Both the position numbers and the translations under genes were made by a program. The notes beneath the pieces are model-generated. The model saw only the letters and a program-made list of their open reading frames with translations. It had not been told where the DNA came from and made no database searches. From assembly GCA_947074335.1 (NCBI GenBank), contig CAMTPG010000166.1:1-6265 (forward strand): a DNA stretch of 6,265 nt. Direction: 5' to 3'. Source of the DNA: an uncultured Parabacteroides sp. (GTDB taxonomy: Bacteria > Bacteroidota > Bacteroidia > Bacteroidales > Tannerellaceae). Each line of letters begins with the position of its first letter. Position 1 is the first letter of the stretch. This document shows, piece after piece, positions 1 through 5,392 of the stretch.

Positions 1-2570
1 GCCTCATCATGCACATAACCCCGCAGAAGCTGGCGGCGCACAAAACCATCATTTTCGGTAGGCACAATAAGCAGTGTATCCATTTTATGCAACGGATTAT
101 AGGTTGTATGCCAGGCACCGAGTCGCGAAAAGAAACAGCTGTCGGCTATAACATCCAACGGCTTTTTCAATTGATTTTCCACCATATGCTGCAACAGAAT
201 AAAATTGATACAACTGTATTTATATTTTCCGCGGTTTGTCAGTCGCGAATCGCCGATCTGCTGAATAATCGAATCGCGGAAAGATTGGTTCAGATACATA
301 TTACGGGCCACTTCGGTTTCGAATCCGGGTTTCTTTTTTGCAGAAATCAATTCCGGCAAAAAGGTAAAATCGTTCCGCACATAAGTCTGTCCGTCGAATC
401 TCACGGGATGACTCGCTGTTTTCGATGCACTATACAAGCTGCCCGTATAACTGGATTTATCGATTGTGTTGAGATAGAAATTAATAGAAGGGATAATGCC
501 CGACTGATGAAACAACAACTCTTTGATCGAAATATCCTTTTTATCGGTTGATTTTAATTCGGGTATAAAATCGGATATCTTATTATTTAATGTAAACCAT
601 TTATCATCATACGCCTTCATCACTGCCAAAAGCGTTCCGGTAGCTTTCGACGCAGAAGCCAGATCAAAAACCGAATTCTCGGTTACCGGCTGTTTGCCCG
701 AATAATCATAATTGCCAAATGATTCATTATAGATAATCTGGCCCTCTTTTGCCACCAGCACCTGGCAACCCGGAAAAGCCTGCTTGTCGAGACCCTCCTG
801 CACAATAGCCGCAATTTCGCTTAAACGCTCCGCATCCACTCCTACTTCTTCAGGTTGCTGATAACCAAGGCGCGACTGGTCGGTTGTCAGCCCCGTACCA
901 TACGGAAAAAGTCCCGGAACCGTAACCGGCAGTTTTCCTTTGGCCCCAATTCCGCCAAAAACAAGCTGGGCCGCATATTCCTGTGCCAGCGGTGTTGCTT
1001 CGTAAGCAATCACCACGGCTTTGGCATCGTTAATGGATGTTTTGTAATCTTTACAGAAATAGGGCATGGTGAAAAAGACATAGATCAGATTTTTATTGGC
1101 TGCCAGTTTACGCAGTGCCGGACTTTCGGGAATACGCACGGTATGCACGGCACAAATAATCTCATCATACTTTTCCAGTTTCTGATACACCTGCTGAATA
1201 TGTGCAGCAGATGAATTGCGTGTAATGCTGAAACAGGCCACTGTATCATATCGGTTTACCATCTGCTGAAACTCATTGCCGTTCGAATCGCCGATTGTCA
1301 GAACAGCCAGTTTCTTTTTATTCAGCCCGGTGACGGGAATCACCATCCGGTCATTTTTCAGCAGCGTAATTGCTTCGGCATTCAGTTTGGCCGCCAGCCA
1401 GGCAGCATGCGGCGAATTCAGCCGTTTCGACAATCCGTTCAACGTTACGGGCTGATAATTATCCAGTCCCAGAATATATTTATACCGCAGAATCTTCAAA
1501 ATTTTAGCTTCAATCACTTCCAGATCGAGAATACCCTCATCAATCGCCTCCTTTACGGCATTGAAGTCGGAAAGAACAGCCGTAGGTGCAAGCAGCACAT
1601 CATTTCCCGCCAGCAAAGCCATCACCGAAGGATTATCCGATTTTTTGGTAGTTGCTCCCTTCATGGCCAGTGCATCCGTAAAACATAAACCTTCGAAACC
1701 AAGCTCATCCTGCAACAAACCGGTAACTACTTTTTTCGACATCGAAACCGGTTTATTGGGTGTTTTATCGAGTGCCGGCACATATAAATGGCCCACCATC
1801 ATACCACCGAAACCCGCATCTATATAGGCTTTAAACGGATACAACTCCATACTGTCCAGACGCGCCCGATTATGATGAATAGCCGGCAGTGTATAATGCG
1901 AATCATCATTTGTATCGCCGTGACCGGGAAAATGTTTCGCTACCGAAAGTACCTTTTCTCCTTCGAGTCCTTTCGCATAAGCAATCCCCTTTTCGGCTAC
2001 CGCCTGCGGGTTCTCGCCAAACGAACGCAATCCGATTACCGGATTATTGCTGTTACTATTCACATCGATATCGGGTGCAAAATTGATCTGAATGCCCATC
2101 TCGCGGCATTGTCTGGCCATCTCTTTACCATAAGCCGTAATCAGTTCATTATCCACAATAGCGCCCAGCATCATATTTTTCGGGAAGCGCGTTGTGCCAC
2201 TCAGTCGCATAGATAAACCCCATTCGCCATCCTGCGAAACCAGCATCGGCACTTTCGAAGCCTGTTGCAGCTTATTGGTGATTTCGGCCTGCATCGGTGC
2301 TGTCCCTTTATGAAACAGGATTCCTCCGATTTTAGCATCATTCACATACCGCATAAGTTTTTGCATATTGCGTGCATCATTCTTCACATCGGCAACCGGC
2401 ATAAATAATTGCCCGATACGTTCATCATAACTCAACGCATCGAAAACCGAATCGGCCCATTGATTCATCTTCTGATGATCGACGGTTTTATAGAGATCAG
2501 GAGTAATTTGTCCGGTTACAGAAATAATACCACAAACACAACCCAATAGTAAGAGATATATTTTATTCAT
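1..2570 (-). CDS. Exported GH3 beta-N-acetylglucosaminidase fused to a serine beta-lactamase/amidase-like domain (3' end cut by window edge)
   Basis: The frame is open for 856 codons from the ATG at 2570 to the left edge; checking every triplet showed no stop. Residues 1-20 form a Sec signal peptide (MNKIYLLLLG, cleavage probably VTG|Q). The GH3 catalytic domain (about 30-350) holds KHFPGHGDTNDDSH at 212-225, the NagZ-type His/Asp loop, and FTDALAMKG with the predicted nucleophile Asp299. A GH3 C-terminal alpha/beta domain starts near ITLLKND (401). A class C beta-lactamase-like domain starts near 577, with SASK (Ser639, Lys642), YSCIN at 785-789, and GYVHDE at the edge, which in relatives precedes a GGVAGHAG motif. 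Such fusions usually run to about 1000 residues, so roughly 15% is missing. Expected role: removal of GlcNAc from muropeptides in the periplasm. By analogy with the separate Bacillus subtilis NagZ and AmiE, the second domain may cleave MurNAc from L-Ala; that is inference. The gene has no Shine-Dalgarno sequence and reads divergently from the rest. Confidence 0.93.
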   Translation of the reverse strand, partial: MNKIYLLLLGCVCGIISVTGQITPDLYKTVDHQKMNQWADSVFDALSYDERIGQLFMPVADVKNDARNMQKLMRYVNDAKIGGILFHKGTAPMQAEITNKLQQASKVPMLVSQDGEWGLSMRLSGTTRFPKNMMLGAIVDNELITAYGKEMARQCREMGIQINFAPDIDVNSNSNNPVIGLRSFGENPQAVAEKGIAYAKGLEGEKVLSVAKHFPGHGDTNDDSHYTLPAIHHNRARLDSMELYPFKAYIDAGFGGMMVGHLYVPALDKTPNKPVSMSKKVVTGLLQDELGFEGLCFTDALAMKGATTKKSDNPSVMALLAGNDVLLAPTAVLSDFNAVKEAIDEGILDLEVIEAKILKILRYKYILGLDNYQPVTLNGLSKRLNSPHAAWLAAKLNAEAITLLKNDRMVIPVTGLNKKKLAVLTIGDSNGNEFQQMVNRYDTVACFSITRNSSAAHIQQVYQKLEKYDEIICAVHTVRIPESPALRKLAANKNLIYVFFTMPYFCKDYKTSINDAKAVVIAYEATPLAQEYAAQLVFGGIGAKGKLPVTVPGLFPYGTGLTTDQSRLGYQQPEEVGVDAERLSEIAAIVQEGLDKQAFPGCQVLVAKEGQIIYNESFGNYDYSGKQPVTENSVFDLASASKATGTLLAVMKAYDDKWFTLNNKISDFIPELKSTDKKDISIKELLFHQSGIIPSINFYLNTIDKSSYTGSLYSASKTASHPVRFDGQTYVRNDFTFLPELISAKKKPGFETEVARNMYLNQSFRDSIIQQIGDSRLTNRGKYKYSCINFILLQHMVENQLKKPLDVIADSCFFSRLGAWHTTYNPLHKMDTLLIVPTENDGFVRRQLLRGYVHDE

Positions 2571-2619
2571 AAGTTTATTAGCTTGACATTCAAATTTGTC
2601 ATTTGTACAAATCGTTCAC

Positions 2620-2650
2620 CAAAAATAAACAAATAATCCCTGAAAGCATA
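2620..2650 (-). promoter_or_regulatory. Bacteroidota-type promoter of the GH3 fusion gene
   Basis: Read on the minus strand, TATTTTTG (2627-2620) is a perfect match to the -7 box TAnnTTTG. TATG (2650-2647) lies 19 nt upstream at the -33 position and matches three of four bases of TTTG. Transcription would start near 2614, leaving a leader of about 43 nt before the ATG at 2570. Spacing and position both fit; it rests on motif matching only. Confidence 0.5.
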
Positions 2651-2720
2651 CATTATTCGTGTTTATCTTTTTAAAATTCGTTTTAAAGAAAAAAGAGAAA
2701 CAGGATTAGTTGTATTTACT

Positions 2721-2936
2721 TAGTTTTGATACGTGAAAGAGAAAAACATAAGCTATTTGTTCAGCTTGATAAACCCTGAACAATAACTTTAACCGCATTA
2801 GATTTACAAATGAATATAACAATTGATCACGCTTAGCAAAAGCACTTTCCGGTTTACAGCTGTTTGAAGCAGGAGTCGTAAAGTTTATACAAAGAGCCAC
2901 CATTTACCAGGTGGCTCTTTGTGTTTTTATTTTTTT
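2721..2936 (+). ncRNA. Possible small RNA or long 5' leader ending in an intrinsic terminator
   Basis: No plus-strand gene precedes the strong terminator at 2889-2936, so something else must be transcribed into it. A perfect -7 box TAGTTTTG lies at 2721-2728, but I see no matching -33 TTTG. The implied transcript is about 200 nt, starting near 2735. It contains a perfect 8-bp hairpin, TTGTTCAG (2757-2764) with CTGAACAA (2776-2783), around an 11-nt loop, and then the terminator. I found no convincing open reading frame in it and do not recognise a known RNA family. Alternatives are a leader with conditional termination ahead of the gene at 3009, or a pure insulator. Confidence 0.25.
2889..2936 (+). 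terminator. Strong rho-independent terminator with no upstream gene
   Basis: A perfect 13-bp stem, ACAAAGAGCCACC (2889-2901) with GGTGGCTCTTTGT (2910-2922), encloses an 8-nt loop. It is followed by a tail of 12 T in 13 bases (2924-2936). On the other strand the flank is not T-rich, so it works left to right. It sits 72 bp before the gene at 3009 and would block transcription coming from the left. Confidence 0.85.
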
Positions 2937-2969
2937 ATCAAAATGTAACCGAACTAATCTGAAACCGAT

Positions 2970-3008
2970 TTTGTTTATTTTTTATTATTTATAATAATCC
3001 TTCTCCTT
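2970..3008 (+). promoter_or_regulatory. Shared TTTGTTTAT element upstream of the first secreted paralog
   Basis: TTTGTTTAT begins at 2970, exactly 39 nt before the ATG at 3009. The same nine bases occur at the same distance before the paralog at 4442. TTTG could be the -33 box, but 19 nt further on there is no good -7 match; a TATAAT-like string occurs at 2990-2995 instead. There is no Shine-Dalgarno sequence, and the bases just before the ATG are pyrimidine-rich (TTCTCCTT). Confidence 0.4.
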
Positions 3009-3788
3009 ATGAAAACTTTATATTTCACAATCGTATTCTTTTTTACAGGATTCATGTGGCTTTCGGCACAGCCGGGAATTCCGCCGGGCAGTGCAGGTGA
3101 TAAACGATTAAACGGACCGGAAGTGAATAATTACCGAAACCGGAATTCAAATCCGTTCAGAGGAGGCGGCCCGGGACCGGCCATAAATAATAACAACAAT
3201 AAAAATAATAATAATAACAACTGGCATCATACCGGTTGGAATAATAACTGGAATAAAAATCTGAATCATCCCTCCAACAACACACCGGGATGGAATAGTC
3301 CGGTAATCAATCATACAAACTGGAACAGCGGCAACCGGCCGCAACCCAACAATCCGGGCAATCATAATTACAGTGCCAACAACTGGTGGCGCGATTTACA
3401 ACGATTCCCGAATAACAATCCGCCGATCAATTGGAGAGGACATCGTTATTATTATCACGATGGCAATTTCTTCAATATCGTAAACGGTATTTATCAGGTT
3501 GTAATGCCGATTGTAGGATTAATTATGAATAGTCTGCCCACAGGTGCAAAACAGTTATCCGGATACAATAATTATTACTATTATCATGGCGTTTTTTATC
3601 AGCCTTCAGGCAGCGGATATCAGGTTGTGGCGCCTCCGGTAGGAGCCTGCCTGCCTGAATTGCCCTATTTTGCACAAGAATCGTATTACAACGGAATGCC
3701 TTATTACAGTTACGATAATGTTTATATAGAACCGGTTACATTACCCAACGGAAATCAGTGTTACCGGGTGGTAAGTTCTATTTATTGA
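3009..3788 (+). CDS. Secreted Asn-rich protein with repeated Tyr-rich C-terminal domain (DUF6515-like), paralog 1
   Basis: The protein has 259 residues. Residues 1-20 form a Sec signal peptide with probable cleavage LSA|QPG, so it is periplasmic or secreted. Residues 21-125 are low complexity, rich in Asn, Pro, Gly and Trp, with an Asn tract at 60-71 broken by one Lys. The C-terminal domain (126-259) contains a unit repeated about three times: YYYHDGNFF...GIYQVVMPIVG (147-170), YYYYHGVFY...GYQVVAPPVG (189-212) and a shortened YYSYDNVY...CYRVVSS (232-257). The GYxVVxPPxG and YYYxxG pattern resembles the DUF6515 family of unknown function; that assignment is from memory. Two mature cysteines, Cys214 and Cys251, are conserved in the paralog and could form a disulfide. 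No T9SS sorting domain or lipobox is seen. A terminator follows 36 bp after the stop, so it is probably monocistronic. Function unknown. Confidence 0.9.
   Translation: MKTLYFTIVFFFTGFMWLSAQPGIPPGSAGDKRLNGPEVNNYRNRNSNPFRGGGPGPAINNNNNKNNNNNNWHHTGWNNNWNKNLNHPSNNTPGWNSPVINHTNWNSGNRPQPNNPGNHNYSANNWWRDLQRFPNNNPPINWRGHRYYYHDGNFFNIVNGIYQVVMPIVGLIMNSLPTGAKQLSGYNNYYYYHGVFYQPSGSGYQVVAPPVGACLPELPYFAQESYYNGMPYYSYDNVYIEPVTLPNGNQCYRVVSSIY
3186..3221 (+). repeat. AAT/AAC triplet tract coding for poly-Asn in paralog 1
   Basis: Twelve consecutive codons, eleven AAT or AAC and one AAA, code for residues 60-71. The tract contains runs of identical AAT triplets and could vary in length by replication slippage in steps of three bases. 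The corresponding part of paralog 2 has no such tract. Confidence 0.8.
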
Positions 3789-3824
3789 TTTCGGAAATGA
3801 TATCTGTAATCCTATACGTTAAAT

Positions 3825-3876
3825 AAAAAACAGCTGTTGCAAAACCCATTAAACCATTTTGCAGCAGCTGTTTTTT
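3825..3876. terminator. Long-stem terminator after paralog 1, probably bidirectional
   Basis: A 20-bp stem pairs 3825-3844 with 3857-3876 around a 12-nt loop. It has an ACAGCTG/CAGCTGT core and one T/G mismatch, which is a G-U wobble in plus-strand RNA. Six A on the left and six T on the right give a U-tract in both directions. It lies 36 bp after the stop of the first paralog. The right arm ends 13 bp before a -7-like box for the next gene. Confidence 0.85.
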
Positions 3877-3889
3877 GAATACAAATCCA

Positions 3890-3897
3890 TATATTTG
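3890..3897 (+). promoter_or_regulatory. -7 box of a probable promoter for the small membrane protein
   Basis: TATATTTG matches TAnnTTTG perfectly and lies 38 bp before the ATG at 3936. The -33 position, 19 nt upstream, falls in the terminator arm and reads GCTG, a poor match to TTTG. The promoter may be weak or depend on an activator. Confidence 0.4.
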
Positions 3898-3935
3898 AAA
3901 GAATTATGTTGCTCTGAATTTTAATACTCAATTAG

Positions 3936-4349
3936 ATGGAAACAGAAAAGAAAGAAAACCGCAAAAAACTCACCAGACCGGAAGAACTGTTTTTAAGCAT
4001 TCTGACCATGGGAGCTTATGCCTGGATGCCTTTTATCATCGGCATTTTTTTTATTGACGATAACATGGGAATCATGGGGTTCACAATTATATATGTGAGT
4101 CTGTTGTTTTTTTCCTTGCTTTATATCCGAAAAAGAATCGGAGCATTCAGCGGCTTAAAAAAGAATCAGACTTTAAAAATCGGATGTATTATTACAATCA
4201 TAGTTCAGGATATTCTATTTCTGTATTTATTCCTTTTTCAATTTTTGCAATCCAAAGAAAGTTTGTTTATCAGCCTGTTAATAAGTTTATTTATTTTAAT
4301 AGGAAGCGTTGAATTACTGGGCATACGAAAAGAAAAGCAAACAATCTGA
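3936..4349 (+). CDS. Small four-helix membrane protein of unknown function
   Basis: The protein has 137 residues and I do not recognise it. A charged, Lys/Glu-rich N-terminus of about 17 residues (METEKKENRKKLTRPEE) precedes four predicted membrane segments, at about 18-40, 46-66, 79-103 and 107-128. The loops are short: FIDDN between helices 1 and 2, and the basic RKRIGAFSGLKKNQ between helices 2 and 3. The tail is RKEKQTI. By the positive-inside rule, both ends and the middle basic loop should be cytoplasmic. There is no signal peptide, no catalytic motif and no conserved polar residue in a helix that suggests transport. It has its own -7-like box and is cut off from paralog 1 by a terminator. 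No terminator is visible in the 92 bp before paralog 2, so read-through into that gene is possible. The ATG at 3936 gives a sensible topology and has no Shine-Dalgarno sequence. Confidence 0.8.
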   Translation: METEKKENRKKLTRPEELFLSILTMGAYAWMPFIIGIFFIDDNMGIMGFTIIYVSLLFFSLLYIRKRIGAFSGLKKNQTLKIGCIITIIVQDILFLYLFLFQFLQSKESLFISLLISLFILIGSVELLGIRKEKQTI

Positions 4350-4402
4350 AAAAGCGGACCGGGTATTTCTTCAGGATCAGACAAAACTAAAAATATGCAG
4401 GA

Positions 4403-4441
4403 TTTGTTTATCATACATATAATCGTTTATCTGATAAGTCT
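4403..4441 (+). promoter_or_regulatory. TTTGTTTAT element, direct repeats and small palindrome upstream of paralog 2
   Basis: TTTGTTTAT begins at 4403, 39 nt before the ATG at 4442, as in paralog 1. TTTG is a perfect -33 box. Nineteen nt further on, TTTATCTG (4426-4433) agrees with TAnnTTTG at four of six fixed bases. GTTTATC occurs twice, at 4406-4412 and 4425-4431, 19 bp apart (just under two helical turns). TTATC-T-GATAA (4427-4437) is a small palindrome directly before the start. These could be an operator, but the sequence is AT-rich and short matches are easily fortuitous. Confidence 0.4.
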
Positions 4442-5275
4442 ATGAAAACTTTCTATTTCACAATTGTATTCTTTTTTGCCGGATTAATGCTGGTTTCGGC
4501 TCAACCTGGCAGTCGGAATGACTGGCGTATCAACGGACCTGAAATTAATGGGTATCGAAACCGGAATTCTAATCCGTTTGGAGGCGGAACAGGACCGGTT
4601 ATTCCTGCCGGTCAACGTAATAACTGGACACATACCAATTGGAACCATAACTGGAATCCGATCAACAGGAATCATCCCGTTAATCTTACTCCCGGATGGA
4701 ATCATCCCATAATCAATCATATACATTGGAATAACGGGTGGAATAACAATTGGAATAACGGATGGAATAATGGATGGAATAATAACTGGAACAATGGATG
4801 GAATAGCGGATGGAATAATAACTATTCAAATCCCGGCATTATAATAAATAATAATTACAGTCCCTATTACTGGTGGCGCGATATAAGATTTTCGCCGGCA
4901 GGCATCAGTCCGATTTATTGGGGAGGTCGGCACTATTATTACCACGACGGTAATTTCTTTAATATTGTAAACGGCATCTATCAGGTTGTTTTACCCATAG
5001 TAGGATTGATATTAAACAGTTTACCCACAGGAGCAAGAGTGCTTCCCGGTTACAACAACTATTATTACTATCACGGCATTTATTATCAACCTTATAATAA
5101 CGGATATCGTGTAGTTGCGCCACCCGTGGGCGCCTGTCTGACCGAATTACCCTATTTTGCAAAAGAAACTTATTATAATGGTATTCCTCTTTATACATAC
5201 GACAATGTATATATAGAACCCATAACATTGCCAAACGGAACAGTCTGTTACCGTGTATTAAGTTCAATTTATTAA
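4442..5275 (+). CDS. Secreted Trp/Asn/Gly-repeat protein with repeated Tyr-rich C-terminal domain (DUF6515-like), paralog 2
   Basis: The protein has 277 residues. The signal peptide (1-20, cleavage VSA|QPG) is nearly identical to that of the gene at 3009. Both then share an NGPExN...YRNRNSNPF segment (31-46 here). The variable region (47-143) is rich in Trp, Asn, His and Gly and holds eight W-N-N-(G/N) type tetrapeptides at 96-127. The C-terminal domain (144-277) starts with the shared WWRD and repeats the unit YYY-x2-G...GYxVVxPxVG at 165-188 and 207-230, with a shortened third copy at 249-275. Over the last 113 residues I count 92 identities with paralog 1 and no gaps. Cys232 and Cys269 match the cysteines of paralog 1. 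No lipobox, T9SS domain or known enzyme motif is visible. Tandem Trp/Asn/Gly repeats suggest an extended, possibly glycan- or surface-binding or self-associating region; that is inference. Function unknown. Confidence 0.9.
   Translation: MKTFYFTIVFFFAGLMLVSAQPGSRNDWRINGPEINGYRNRNSNPFGGGTGPVIPAGQRNNWTHTNWNHNWNPINRNHPVNLTPGWNHPIINHIHWNNGWNNNWNNGWNNGWNNNWNNGWNSGWNNNYSNPGIIINNNYSPYYWWRDIRFSPAGISPIYWGGRHYYYHDGNFFNIVNGIYQVVLPIVGLILNSLPTGARVLPGYNNYYYYHGIYYQPYNNGYRVVAPPVGACLTELPYFAKETYYNGIPLYTYDNVYIEPITLPNGTVCYRVLSSIY
4727..4822 (+). repeat. Eight tandem 12-bp units coding W-N-N-(G/N)
   Basis: The 96 bases divide exactly into eight 12-bp units with consensus TGGAATAAyGGA or TGGAATAAyAAC. The only change in the third residue is Ser in unit 7. 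The fourth residue runs G, N, G, G, N, G, G, N, so units 3-5 and 6-8 form a 36-bp higher-order repeat (G, G, N twice), and units 5 and 8 are identical in DNA. This pattern suggests growth by duplication of a three-unit block. Paralog 1 has only scattered WNN elements here. Confidence 0.9.
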
Positions 5276-5282
5276 AAAAGAG

Positions 5283-5314
5283 GGAAATGATCCGCAGTAA
5301 AACGGATCATTTCC
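5283..5314. terminator. Perfect 12-bp hairpin after paralog 2
   Basis: GGAAATGATCCG (5283-5294) pairs perfectly with CGGATCATTTCC (5303-5314) around an 8-nt loop, 7 bp after the stop codon of paralog 2. On the plus strand no T-tract follows (TGAAAACAAT). The T-tract is on the minus-strand side, where the run of A before 5281 reads CTCTTTTTT. As a plus-strand terminator it is atypical; it may instead mark or protect the 3' end of the mRNA. Confidence 0.55.
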
Positions 5315-5357
5315 TGAAAACAATACCTTCGGATAAATTATTTCCCGCAATATATTG

Positions 5358-5365
5358 TACTTTCG
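5358..5365 (+). promoter_or_regulatory. -7-like box upstream of the EamA transporter
   Basis: TACTTTCG matches TAnnTTTG at five of six fixed bases and is followed by CA, as is common for Bacteroidota promoters. It lies 27 bp before the ATG at 5393, so the leader would be about 20 nt. No TTTG is present at the expected -33 distance. Confidence 0.35.
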
Positions 5366-5392
5366 CATCCCAAACAATAAGATATAAAAAGC

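Noticed and set aside
9..2216. Several plus-strand open frames of 60-180 codons opposite the GH3 gene
   Set aside because: They lie antisense to one continuous 856-codon frame with GH3 and beta-lactamase-like motifs, and their products are composition shadows without recognisable features.
2538..2570. Possible lipobox LLLGC at residues 7-11 of the GH3 fusion
   Set aside because: A Cys at position 11 leaves too short a hydrophobic segment before it for a lipoprotein signal, and the hydrophobic stretch continues to about residue 18. An ordinary signal peptide cut at VTG|Q fits better.
2853..2882. Possible antiterminator pairing TTTAC (2853-2857) with GTAAA (2878-2882) before the orphan terminator
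   Set aside because: Only five pairs, AT-rich, with no clear overlap with the terminator stem. Too weak to claim a riboswitch or attenuator structure.
2706..2903. 65-codon open frame on the minus strand in the intergenic region
   Set aside because: Its ATG lies inside the terminator hairpin, there is no promoter or Shine-Dalgarno sequence before it, and the product resembles no family I know. The AT-rich spacer easily gives such frames by chance.
4727..4822. Tandem repeats considered as a CRISPR-like or intergenic repeat array
   Set aside because: The units are 12 bp, contiguous, have no spacers and lie in frame within a coding sequence, so this is a protein repeat.
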